A DNA stretch of 6,945 nucleotides, from assembly GCA_002684575.1 (NCBI GenBank), contig NYVP01000186.1:1-6945 (forward strand), read 5' to 3'. This DNA comes from Verrucomicrobiales bacterium (GTDB lineage Bacteria; Verrucomicrobiota; Verrucomicrobiia; Verrucomicrobiales; DEV007). Under the pieces are notes generated by a model, which ran no database searches, was not told where the DNA came from, and worked only from the letters and a program-made list of their open reading frames with translations. A program made the translations under genes and the position numbers. Below are positions 1 through 6,787 of this stretch, in pieces; position 1 is the stretch's first letter, and every line of letters begins with the position of its first letter.

Positions 1-713
1 TACTTGAAAATTATGAAAGTAAAAACCTTTCTAGAGACGAGGTTAAATATTTCGCTATGTGTGAATGGTTTGATAGTACTTGTGGAGAACTTATCAATTA
101 CTTAGATCGTAAAAATATTAGAGAAAATACACTCATTATTTATGTTTGTGACAACGGATGGGCTGCGGCTAGTACCAACAAAAAAGATCCGAACCAGAGA
201 CTGTGGAAAAGATATGCTCAGCGTTCAAAAAGTTCGCCTTTTGAAAAAGGTATTCGTACTCCAATCATGCTTTCATGGCCTGATAAGATTACACCAAAAC
301 GCAGCCAAGACTTGGCTCACTCTATTGATTTATTCCCAACCATAGCCGCTGTTTCACAAATAAAACCAAGTTTGGATCTGCCTGGTATTAATCTACTGGA
401 TTCTCAAAAGAGAAAAGAGCGCAAGCGTATCTTTGGAGCCAGTTACTCGGTTTATAACATGACTCCTGGTAATCCAAATGGCACCCTTCAGTATCAATGG
501 TGTATAGAAGGAGACTGGAAACTCCTTCTCAGATATAACGGTCTTGATACAACGTATTATAAACAACTTCATGTCTGGGATAAAAAACCTGTGAGATTGT
601 ATAATTTGAAGCTAGATCCTTATGAAAAAAATGAAGTATCAAACGAAAATCTGGAAGTGATAAAGCGCATCAAAAATGAAATTCATAACTGGCATCCAGT
701 ACAAAAAGAATGA
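1..713 (+). CDS. Sulfatase, C-terminal part (5' end outside window)
   Basis: This is the C-terminal 236 residues of a type I (formylglycine-dependent) sulfatase, which hydrolyses sulfate esters, probably on sulfated polysaccharides. The frame is open from the first complete codon at position 3, so the ATG at 57 is internal. Visible family features are YFAMCEWFDSTCG, the metal-binding Asp-Asn in VYVCDNGW (codons at 150-155), the segment SPFEKGIRTPIMLSWP with the conserved Lys-Gly-Ile-Arg-x-Pro pattern, LFPTIAAV, and the C-terminal DWKLLLR and LYNLKLDPYEKNEV blocks. Family members usually have about 450-550 residues, so roughly half is missing. The formylglycine Cys/Ser site and any signal peptide would lie upstream and cannot be judged. 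The gene ends with TGA at 711-713 and converges on the giant dehydrogenase gene. The family call is firm; the substrate is unknown. Confidence 0.93.
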   Translation, partial: LENYESKNLSRDEVKYFAMCEWFDSTCGELINYLDRKNIRENTLIIYVCDNGWAAASTNKKDPNQRLWKRYAQRSKSSPFEKGIRTPIMLSWPDKITPKRSQDLAHSIDLFPTIAAVSQIKPSLDLPGINLLDSQKRKERKRIFGASYSVYNMTPGNPNGTLQYQWCIEGDWKLLLRYNGLDTTYYKQLHVWDKKPVRLYNLKLDPYEKNEVSNENLEVIKRIKNEIHNWHPVQKE

Positions 714-774
714 TAAAAGTGTATTTTTATTATCTAAAATTATTTAGGACTAACCATTGTATCAGAGCCTATAA
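714..774. other. Convergent intergenic gap with a weak hairpin
   Basis: This 61-bp AT-rich gap separates two convergent genes. It holds one short perfect inverted repeat, CTAAA-ATTA-TTTAG at 734-747. The stem is only five pairs, mostly A-T, and there is no strong T-tract beyond it in either direction. It might help end transcription from either side, but I do not claim a terminator. Confidence 0.3.
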
Positions 775-3700
775 CTAAGGTGTCGGTACGGTGTATCCAA
801 GACACCAAAGGACTGAATTTTTATAGAGTTTTTGAACGTTTGCGTCTTCAAAACTTTTGCGAGCACCTATTGTGGTCACAAGTGCACGACGATTTTTTTT
901 ATTTTCGATTGTCCAGACAATCGGATGAGGGCTGCCGATGAGGCGTGCTTGATCTTTAGTTGAAAGTACCATGGCATGATTGTGGTCACCGACTTTTTTA
1001 AAGGTACCGCGTTGGCGACCTTGAAGGCCTTGCCCGATCATTAATGGTGTACACTCGATACTAAGTGGATTAACGGCATAGTGAAAGTCGGGCGTCCAAA
1101 AGCGGGGGTCGATACCTGTCATGACAGGATGTTTTGATGCCATGACGTAATTGATTTGGCTTGAATCGTGTCCGTGATGACCTCGGTAAGGCGTTCCAAA
1201 ATGACGGGTCGGAAAAGCTCTATTTTCAGCTGTCAGCTTTGAATCTTTTGGAAAATCAAAGAGGTGAGTGGTAGTGCGAACGGCTATAAAAGGCTTTTCG
1301 CTCAAATAATTATTGAGTGCCTTATATTGAGATTCCTCGAGATTCACAAACCGAAGGGATAGAATTAAAAGATCCGTCTTCGGGAGGTGTTTAGTAAGAT
1401 CTGGGAATTGATGAGGATTAACTCCACGGTTGAGTTCAAGGTGAGTGACCTTGAGTTGGTGATCTTTTTCTAGACTTTTACCGAGTTCACTGAGTGATGT
1501 TCGTGTTCCGTACTCGGGTTCTCCTGTAAGGATTAGAACGTTGTTATTCTCCTCCTTTAATAAAGAAGAGGTCTCAGGTTCTCCAACGATCATTGTGCCC
1601 TTCATGATGCGCCAGTGTCCGGGTACGGTGCAGAGAAAAGGATAAGAGCCAGGCTTCTCGGGAGTTTTAAAACGAAGCGCCACTTGCTGGTTTGGGTTTG
1701 CCATTGGAGTGGCGTACAGGACTTCGGGGAGATCTGGTATCCAATCGCGTTCTATAGCCTTAGGGTCAGCTAGAATATTATCGACAGCGAGGCCGACTTT
1801 TTCTAAAGAGCCCGGAGAGCATAGGACGAGATTATGCTGAATGGCGTCGGGATTATTCAAACGCAATTCAATAGGTGTATTTAATGGAACTTGGATGGAA
1901 GCCTTATTGAAGCGAAGTTGATCCGCTATAGTAGCAATTTCTACAGGTACCAATTGAAGGGCACGAATTTTGGCAGCAGTCTCGGGAGCTTTGTGAATAT
2001 TGCCAATTTTAGTCAGGAGTTCAGAGCTAAGCTTGAAAGCAGATGAGCCGCGTTTATCCACAGGCGTTTTTTCAAGGGTTGGAAGATGAGAATTTAGTAA
2101 GCTAATTGCCCCTTTGGAAGGCCAGTGCTCATCTGGCCGATTGAGGATGGCTTCTGCTGCCGCTTCTGTTAGATTTGGATTTAGGAGTTGTTTAGCGAGA
2201 ATGTTAAAGATCTCGATATCATTTTTAGGGATACGTCCTAGACAAAAGAGGGCGGCCTCTTGGATGGGGCCAGAAATGGAAAGGGCCTTTTGGGCTGGAT
2301 CAAAATAAGAGGCTTTTAGCTCAAGTGAATGGATTCGTTCGATGGACCGGAGTGCATCAGGGTCTAGAGGTATAGAAGTTAGGAGACCAGATCGAAGTTT
2401 TGCAGCGTACGCGGTTTGTCGAATTATCGATTTTTTTGATTTTAATAAAGAGGAGAGAATATTTATTGATGACACTTTGGTTGAGTCCAGTACTGCAAGC
2501 CAGTCTCCGAGGGATATTCGTTCTTCTCGGTCGAGTTGATGAATGATGTCTACCAATATTTTCTCTTTTGTATTGGAACTTTTCTCTGCGATATGGTTTA
2601 GAGCTTTCTCTCTAAGTTTGGGATCCAATTGAGGGCGGCGAATAATAGCCTTAATCACTTGTTCACTCAGTGGAAGGTTGGCAAGTTTCTCTTGAGTTAT
2701 TGTCATGGGGTGGTCATCCAGAGCGGAACCCAATGCCTTGCGAGCATTATTGATAGCAAATTTCAGATAGTTGTCCTGTGGTTGATCGTTTACCTTATCG
2801 AGGACTACGACCGCAATTGAGGGATCAGCCCAAGTTGAAGAGACGACGGTTTCGAGGCGAACCTTAGGGTTTTTATCGGTCACTAGTCGAAGAAAATGAT
2901 TATGAGCTCCAGGAAGATCTTTGGACCAATGGCGAAGAAGATGTGCGGCGGCTGCTCTGCAGTGATAATCGCGGTTAGTGGAAGCTAATTGAAAGAGTTC
3001 TGAATTGATCCACCCTCGTTGTTGATGGAGCCAAAGTGCTTCCATCAGATGGAGAGGATAGTGGAGGTTAGCAGGGTCGAGTGAACTTACCCATCTATTG
3101 AGTGCTGGTTGTAGAGTTTCGTCCGATAGATTCCATAGGGCGCGTCTAGCACGGTATCGATTCCGGTCTTCGTAGGATTTAAGAAGATCGAGTAATTCCT
3201 CTACTGTGGCGCCCACGATTTTGGCCGGTTTGTCTAGAGGGCGATCTTTCCACGTAACTCTCCAGATTCGACCTTTACTCGAGTCGCGTCGTTCGTCTCG
3301 CAAAGAATACTGCATATGGCCCAGGACTGGATTGTACCAGTCGGCAACGTAGAGAGCGCCCTCGGGACCGAGCTGAAGATCGACTGGGATACATGCTTTG
3401 TTTTTGGCTTCGAATACTTTGCCTAGGCGTTTATGATCATAAGTTGTACCTTTCTCGGTCCAATCATGAATAAGAACGCCCTGAAAGTTCTTATATTGGT
3501 TAGAGAAAACTTTTCCTTGTAGTTCATCAGGCCAGTGCCTGCTCGATATAAACTCCTGACCACAGTTACGGTTGTCACGATTCCCATAATTACCGTTTGC
3601 AACATTTCCGGACTCAGGCTGATTGATAAGTGATGCGTTGTTGTGACGACCAACATAGAGATGTTCGCCCCACTGATTAATGGCGTAACCCCAAGGGTTT

Positions 3701-5277
3701 CCTCCAGGTGGAAGGCGAGAGGCGATTTCTAGGCGATGGGTTCGTGGATCAAAACGGTAGATTGCATTGTCCTTACTGCGACGAGGTCCATAAATGGTCT
3801 CCACCTGAGTATTATGGAACACGCTCTCTTGCATATACAGTCCTCCTCCTGGTCCCCAGACAAAATTGTGTATGGCGTGGTGACAATCTTCACTTCCAAA
3901 GCCATGCAGTAATATGGTTTCTTTATCGGCCTTACTGTCACCGTCGGTATCCTCAAGGAAAACAAGATTGGGTTCCTGTGAAACATAAATGCCATTCTTT
4001 CCAAACTCGAAACCAAGCGGCAGATAAAGATTTTCGGCAAAAATGGTGCGTTTGTCGGCTTTTCCGTCTTGATCAGTGTCTTCAAGAATAAGAATTTTGT
4101 CGTTGGCTTTGATGCCGGGAAGCGCATGTGGGTAGGAGGGCATAGTGGCAACCCAGAGTCGGCCAGCGGCATCAAAATTAATTGAAACTGGATTGCGAAG
4201 TTCAGGAAATTCCTCTTCAGAGGCGAAAAGTTCTACCTGATAACCTTCGGTAATTTCGAACTTAGCTTTTTCTTGCGCGGGAGTTAGTGCAGGAGAGGTG
4301 CCTCCTCTTTTGCCGGGGATAGTGGAGGGAATTTTAACGGTTGAAGAATCATCAACTTCGGCGGGAATTTTCTCACCTCGGGCTACTTTCCAAATTCGAT
4401 GATCTCGGACGCTTGTCATCTGAAGAAGTTTTTTTCGCTCAAGAGGAAAGTTGACCGTGCCGTAAGGATTTCTTCGATCGCCGTGAATGTAAAAGCTGTT
4501 AACAGTACGGTACCAATCAAAGAAAGTGTCATTCTTTTCTAATACTTCATCCCGAATTTTTTCTAGAAGGGCATTCTTAGGAAGAGGTGCAAAGAGGCTA
4601 TCAGGAAGAATTGAAGGTGCCAATTTAACGTATCCTTCAGCAGTGAGATGAATGCCATTAATCGTATAACTAGTATCGTTATCTTGTTGATACAATTTTT
4701 GGGAAGCGTTGTAGAGATTTATAAACGGAATTCCATGCGATATGGCAACATTTTGCATGGTATTTGAGTAAAGAGAAATCAGGCGATTTCTTTCTTTAGT
4801 ATCGGGAACAACATTGCCCTCGCATGCCAATGGGGAGTAGAGGATTATCTTTGGAGCTGTTAATCCATTGTAATTCTTGCTCTGTAATTCTTTGATAAAA
4901 CTCTCAAGGTCTGTCTTAAATCGGTTGATCCCATTTTTACCTTTGTAGTCCCAAGTTTCGTTAAATCCATAAAATGCCAAAATGACGTCTGCTTTTACTA
5001 CTGAGAGGTATTGATGAATATCGCCGAAGTTTTTCGGCCGAGGGCGTAAGCTAACAGTGTCTGCTGACCAAGCGAGATTACGAACAACAAGATTGTGATT
5101 AGGATAACGCGCATGAAGGTGGCTTTCAATGTCACCGAAGTACTGCATTCGTTCGGCTAAAGTATTGCCAATCCACACGACATGATCGCCTGGTTTTAGT
5201 CCTAGAGATTCGCCCTTGCTATTACTTATAGAGAATAAGGTTAGAAAGATAGTAGCAAATGTGAGTCGTGAAAGCAT
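775..5277 (-). CDS. Giant exported SGNH / membrane-bound dehydrogenase / HEAT / cupredoxin / ThuA fusion protein
   Basis: This 1500-residue protein is probably exported or surface-attached and probably acts on carbohydrates. Modules in order: a signal peptide (about 1-22); an SGNH/GDSL-like domain (about 28-232); a PVC-type membrane-bound dehydrogenase beta-propeller (about 340-680) with calcium-loop-like DTDQDGKAD (400-408) and DTDGDSKAD (443-451) and a CHHAIHNFVWGPGG block (465-478); a helical HEAT-like region (about 690-1090); an azurin/auracyanin-type cupredoxin (about 1108-1232) with likely copper ligands His1148, Cys1216, His1221 and Met1225; and a ThuA-like domain (about 1245-1496). 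The SGNH Ser and Asp appear replaced. No CxxCH haem motif is present, although related proteins often carry a cytochrome c domain, so the copper site may accept the electrons. The ATG at 5277 is preceded by AAAGGT and starts directly at the signal peptide. The stop is TAG. Module identity is well supported; the actual reaction is unknown. Confidence 0.93.
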   Translation of the reverse strand: MLSRLTFATIFLTLFSISNSKGESLGLKPGDHVVWIGNTLAERMQYFGDIESHLHARYPNHNLVVRNLAWSADTVSLRPRPKNFGDIHQYLSVVKADVILAFYGFNETWDYKGKNGINRFKTDLESFIKELQSKNYNGLTAPKIILYSPLACEGNVVPDTKERNRLISLYSNTMQNVAISHGIPFINLYNASQKLYQQDNDTSYTINGIHLTAEGYVKLAPSILPDSLFAPLPKNALLEKIRDEVLEKNDTFFDWYRTVNSFYIHGDRRNPYGTVNFPLERKKLLQMTSVRDHRIWKVARGEKIPAEVDDSSTVKIPSTIPGKRGGTSPALTPAQEKAKFEITEGYQVELFASEEEFPELRNPVSINFDAAGRLWVATMPSYPHALPGIKANDKILILEDTDQDGKADKRTIFAENLYLPLGFEFGKNGIYVSQEPNLVFLEDTDGDSKADKETILLHGFGSEDCHHAIHNFVWGPGGGLYMQESVFHNTQVETIYGPRRSKDNAIYRFDPRTHRLEIASRLPPGGNPWGYAINQWGEHLYVGRHNNASLINQPESGNVANGNYGNRDNRNCGQEFISSRHWPDELQGKVFSNQYKNFQGVLIHDWTEKGTTYDHKRLGKVFEAKNKACIPVDLQLGPEGALYVADWYNPVLGHMQYSLRDERRDSSKGRIWRVTWKDRPLDKPAKIVGATVEELLDLLKSYEDRNRYRARRALWNLSDETLQPALNRWVSSLDPANLHYPLHLMEALWLHQQRGWINSELFQLASTNRDYHCRAAAAHLLRHWSKDLPGAHNHFLRLVTDKNPKVRLETVVSSTWADPSIAVVVLDKVNDQPQDNYLKFAINNARKALGSALDDHPMTITQEKLANLPLSEQVIKAIIRRPQLDPKLREKALNHIAEKSSNTKEKILVDIIHQLDREERISLGDWLAVLDSTKVSSINILSSLLKSKKSIIRQTAYAAKLRSGLLTSIPLDPDALRSIERIHSLELKASYFDPAQKALSISGPIQEAALFCLGRIPKNDIEIFNILAKQLLNPNLTEAAAEAILNRPDEHWPSKGAISLLNSHLPTLEKTPVDKRGSSAFKLSSELLTKIGNIHKAPETAAKIRALQLVPVEIATIADQLRFNKASIQVPLNTPIELRLNNPDAIQHNLVLCSPGSLEKVGLAVDNILADPKAIERDWIPDLPEVLYATPMANPNQQVALRFKTPEKPGSYPFLCTVPGHWRIMKGTMIVGEPETSSLLKEENNNVLILTGEPEYGTRTSLSELGKSLEKDHQLKVTHLELNRGVNPHQFPDLTKHLPKTDLLILSLRFVNLEESQYKALNNYLSEKPFIAVRTTTHLFDFPKDSKLTAENRAFPTRHFGTPYRGHHGHDSSQINYVMASKHPVMTGIDPRFWTPDFHYAVNPLSIECTPLMIGQGLQGRQRGTFKKVGDHNHAMVLSTKDQARLIGSPHPIVWTIENKKNRRALVTTIGARKSFEDANVQKLYKNSVLWCLGYTVPTP
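790..1545 (-). other. ThuA-like C-terminal domain
   Basis: Residues about 1245-1496 resemble the ThuA-like family, which has a class I glutamine-amidotransferase-like fold and is linked to metabolism of oxidised (keto) sugars. Visible family-like segments are NNVLILTGEPEYGTRTSL (1245-1262), KPFIAVRTTTHLF (1328-1340), RHFGTPYRGHHG (1358-1369), HPVMTGI (1383-1389) and RALVTTIGARKSFED (1464-1478). The turn after the strand carries Thr-Thr-Thr-His and not the amidotransferase Cys, as is usual in ThuA proteins. The sequence then runs to the stop without a further domain. Confidence 0.78.
1582..1956 (-). other. Azurin/auracyanin-type blue copper domain
   Basis: Residues about 1108-1232 form a cupredoxin module. 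The first ligand is His1148 in DAIQHNLVLC. The second cluster is FLCTVPGHWRIMKG, giving Cys1216, His1221 and Met1225. The Cys+5 His and His+4 Met spacing is that of azurin, so a type 1 copper site able to carry one electron is expected. Being fused after a dehydrogenase domain, it probably relays electrons from it. The ligand set is complete. Confidence 0.88.
2008..3210 (-). other. HEAT-like helical repeat region
   Basis: Residues about 690-1090 are predicted mainly as paired helices, as in HEAT/armadillo repeats. Examples are the stretches around RARRALWNLSD (709-719), YHCRAAAAHLLRHW (771-784), KVRLETVVSSTWADP (805-819) and PIQEAALFCLGRIP (1004-1017). Such a region sits after the dehydrogenase propeller in many related proteins and is likely a scaffold or protein-binding spacer. 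Individual repeat borders cannot be fixed by eye. Confidence 0.65.
3238..4260 (-). other. PVC-type membrane-bound dehydrogenase (beta-propeller) domain
   Basis: Residues about 340-680 match the planctomycete/verrucomicrobial 'putative membrane-bound dehydrogenase' domain, which is related to soluble glucose/sorbosone dehydrogenase propellers. It opens with FEITEGYQVELFA and NPVSINFDAAGRLWVATMP. Repeated strands follow, ending in patterns such as GPGGGLYM (475-482) and LGPEGALYVADWYNP (636-650). Two acidic DxDxD loops and the HHAIHNF segment (466-472) are conserved-looking positions for metal or cofactor binding. The cofactor (PQQ or other) cannot be told from sequence alone. Confidence 0.85.
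4582..5196 (-). other. SGNH/GDSL-like domain of the giant protein, probably lacking the classical catalytic residues
   Basis: Residues about 28-232 follow the SGNH hydrolase layout. Block I is VVWIGNTLAERM (34-45), block II is RNLAWSADT (66-74), block III is FYGFNETWD with Gly104 and Asn106, and block V is NGIHLTAEGY with His210. Classical members have Gly-Asp-Ser in block I and Asp-x-x-His in block V. Here Asn38-Thr39 occupies the nucleophile region, and Asn207 takes the place of the Asp. From memory, GNTL-type block I also occurs in related PVC-group proteins, so this may be a subfamily trait and not decay. The domain may bind carbohydrate or use other residues. Confidence 0.75.
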
Positions 5278-5280
5278 GAG

Positions 5281-5286
5281 ACCTTT
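5281..5286 (-). promoter_or_regulatory. Ribosome binding site of the giant dehydrogenase gene
   Basis: Reading the minus strand, AAAGGT lies three bases before the ATG at 5277, so the AAAGG core is four bases away. This is a reasonable Shine-Dalgarno core, although the spacing is short. It supports this start, which also places the signal peptide at the very N-terminus. Confidence 0.6.
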
Positions 5287-5366
5287 AGAGTGATTGTTGT
5301 AATAAATTTAACTTTGCTCCTCAATTATGAGCTTGCCACCCTTATATTCTCTAAAAATGACAATTG

Positions 5367-5381
5367 CTCTATGATATAGAG
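5367..5381. repeat. Perfect inverted repeat CTCTAT-GAT-ATAGAG
   Basis: Two six-base arms separated by three bases sit in the region between the divergent giant dehydrogenase gene and the membrane-protein gene. The element is about 90 bases upstream of the minus-strand start and about 100 upstream of the plus-strand ATG. It could be an operator for a dimeric regulator or a small hairpin in a leader. No known binding motif was recognised. Confidence 0.4.
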
Positions 5382-5398
5382 TTGATTATTCGAATCAA
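5382..5398. repeat. Perfect inverted repeat TTGATT-ATTCG-AATCAA
   Basis: This second inverted repeat begins directly after the preceding one. It has six-base arms and a five-base centre that overlaps a TTCGAA palindrome. Two abutting dyads in a divergent promoter region are suggestive of regulator binding, but AT-rich DNA yields short dyads by chance. Confidence 0.4.
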
Positions 5399-5484
5399 AC
5401 AAAACTCTGACCAGGTTACATTTAGGTCTTTTTATTAATTAAATACTTTTGCTATTTGTTAGTAAATCTATCACTATTTTATCG

Positions 5485-6291
5485 ATGAGTGGAAAGAATA
5501 ATAATGTCATCTTAAATTTTCTTAAGGAGTTAACTCAAAGGAGGTTGTTAGGCGATGAATTAGAAAGCTCTTTGAGTCCTTTTAGGGGTACAGTCCTCTC
5601 TTTGGATTTAATATTTCAATCCGTCTCCAAATGTTTTGGGCCTCAGAAAGATGAACTTTATAATAAGGGGTACTCATCAAACTGCACTGCAGAGGAGTCT
5701 GATCTGGACTTAGCAGTATTATTTACCAAGAAGGATGGCGAGTATGTTAATTCTCTTCAACGAGGACAAGAGTTTGCGGTAAGTGTAAAATTTATAGGTT
5801 ATGATCAACTCTACATGAAACCTGTCTTTGGAAAGGTTGACGATGAACCTGAAATTTTCGAGCCCGAAATAGAAGACATCACTAGTAATCAAAACCCTTC
5901 TCAACCTTTAGAGGAAAATCTTATTGTTTTAAAGCATGATTCATTATCTGAATCTGGTATCACTAAATCAAAGCAAGAGAGTTATTCCTTTAAATTGGCT
6001 GAGCCTTACAATTACGGAATAGATGACACTAATAAAAAATTTGAGAATGATTCATTTGGGGAGCTAGAAGGTTCAGATAAGGCAATGGGGCTAGGTTGCA
6101 CGTTTATGTTTATTAGTGTTTTTCTAATAATTGGAAGTGGGCTTGCTTATTTTGAAGGGATGAACTCTTCTTTCTTTTTAAAGTCTGGATTCTTTATGTT
6201 TGGGTTGGGGTTTGTTCTTTCCTTTATATCAGTAATGATAAAAAAACATCTGGAAACAATTAATGGAATTAGAAAGAATTTACTCGCCTGA
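5485..6291 (+). CDS. Unrecognised protein with acidic linker and two C-terminal membrane helices
   Basis: I do not recognise this 268-residue protein. Residues 1-117 look soluble and alternate helix and strand; the part about 74-117 (DLDLAVLF, then LQRGQEFAVSVKF, then MKPVFGKV) could be a small beta-rich fold such as an OB-like barrel, which is only a guess. Residues about 118-200 are acidic and probably disordered, with a near-duplicated EPEIF-EPEIE at 121-130. Two hydrophobic helices follow (about 201-223 and 231-252), joined by a short loop, and then a basic tail (KKHLETINGIRKNLLA). There is no signal peptide. By the positive-inside rule both ends should be cytoplasmic. The frame also has an upstream TTG at 5449 that would add 12 residues; I prefer the ATG at 5485, but neither has a clear ribosome binding site. 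The gene diverges from the giant protein and converges on the flavodoxin. It looks more AT-rich than the giant gene. Confidence 0.75.
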   Translation: MSGKNNNVILNFLKELTQRRLLGDELESSLSPFRGTVLSLDLIFQSVSKCFGPQKDELYNKGYSSNCTAEESDLDLAVLFTKKDGEYVNSLQRGQEFAVSVKFIGYDQLYMKPVFGKVDDEPEIFEPEIEDITSNQNPSQPLEENLIVLKHDSLSESGITKSKQESYSFKLAEPYNYGIDDTNKKFENDSFGELEGSDKAMGLGCTFMFISVFLIIGSGLAYFEGMNSSFFLKSGFFMFGLGFVLSFISVMIKKHLETINGIRKNLLA

Positions 6292-6313
6292 AATTCATTA
6301 TAAAAAATTTTGT

Positions 6314-6766
6314 TTATGATCTATTGCTTTTTTCGTAATCAACTATTTTTTCGATCCAAGGGTCTGATAATACTTCAAAATCAATATCACAATCGACCCT
6401 GTCTAAGATTTGTTTGGATCCTAAACGATTCATTTCAGTTTCGATATCTTTGCCAAAACCATTGAAGATATCATAAGAAGAATCACCAAGACCGCACACG
6501 GCGTGTCTCTTTCCGGAAAGATAATCGTCTGGTAGCGACTTGAGAGCTTCGAAGAAGTCCTCAGAATCATCGGGTGGTTCACCTTCTCCCCATGTGCTTA
6601 CAACTAGATAAATGTCAGTGTAATCCTCCATTTTATTAGGACTTGAATCAAACATATCAGAGCATTCTATCTCGATATTATGCTTTTCTAATTCGTCCCT
6701 TAAGGTTTCAGCAACCTCTTGAGAGTTTCCAGTGTTTGTGCCGTAAAGAATACATGATTTATGCAT
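6314..6766 (-). CDS. Short flavodoxin (FMN-binding, sulfite-reductase/P450-reductase type)
   Basis: This 150-residue protein is a single flavodoxin-like domain, a cytoplasmic one-electron carrier that binds FMN. All three binding loops are visible: the phosphate loop YGTNTGNSQEVAE (8-20), the loop STWGEGEPPDD (57-67), and CGLGDSSYDIFNGFGKDIE (91-109). Wording of the last two loops is closer to the flavodoxin domain of diflavin reductases (sulfite reductase alpha subunit, P450 reductase) and MioC than to classical long flavodoxins. No FAD/NADPH reductase domain follows, so a separate reductase must serve it. The same frame has a GTG at 6784 that would add six residues. I chose the ATG because it lies just before the first strand and because a possible -10 box would put the transcript start about three bases past the GTG. 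No ribosome binding site is clear. The stop is TAA, 22 bp from the convergent neighbour. Confidence 0.9.
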   Translation of the reverse strand: MHKSCILYGTNTGNSQEVAETLRDELEKHNIEIECSDMFDSSPNKMEDYTDIYLVVSTWGEGEPPDDSEDFFEALKSLPDDYLSGKRHAVCGLGDSSYDIFNGFGKDIETEMNRLGSKQILDRVDCDIDFEVLSDPWIEKIVDYEKSNRS

Positions 6767-6787
6767 GTTTAAACCATTATTCACATA

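Noticed and set aside
142..345. A 67-codon plus-strand frame
   Set aside because: It overlaps the sulfatase in another frame, and the sulfatase motifs (DNG, FEKGIRTP) run straight through it.
893..900. Run of eight T (eight A in the coding sense) in the giant gene, a possible slippage site
   Set aside because: The frame continues correctly on both sides through the ThuA-like domain, and no alternative product of note arises.
2114..2820. Several 63-65-codon plus-strand frames
   Set aside because: All lie antisense to the HEAT-like region, show no ribosome binding site or motif, and are of chance length.
3708..4091. A 127-codon plus-strand frame antisense to the giant gene
   Set aside because: It is the antisense shadow of a strongly supported domain. 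Its Cys- and Trp-rich product looks like reverse-strand noise.
3729..4175. A 148-codon minus-strand frame inside the giant gene
   Set aside because: It overlaps the dehydrogenase domain on the same strand in another frame, has no recognisable motif, and the main frame is clearly coding there.
5341..5366. TTGTCA and TATAAG as a promoter for the giant gene
   Set aside because: On the minus strand the two boxes are only 11 bases apart, too close for a functional sigma-70-type promoter.
5719..5904. A 61-codon minus-strand frame
   Set aside because: It lies opposite the membrane-protein gene and has no recognisable feature.
6292..6313. Possible bidirectional terminator between the membrane protein and flavodoxin genes
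   Set aside because: The 22-bp gap is A/T runs with no G-C stem. Only a weak all-A/T pairing is possible.
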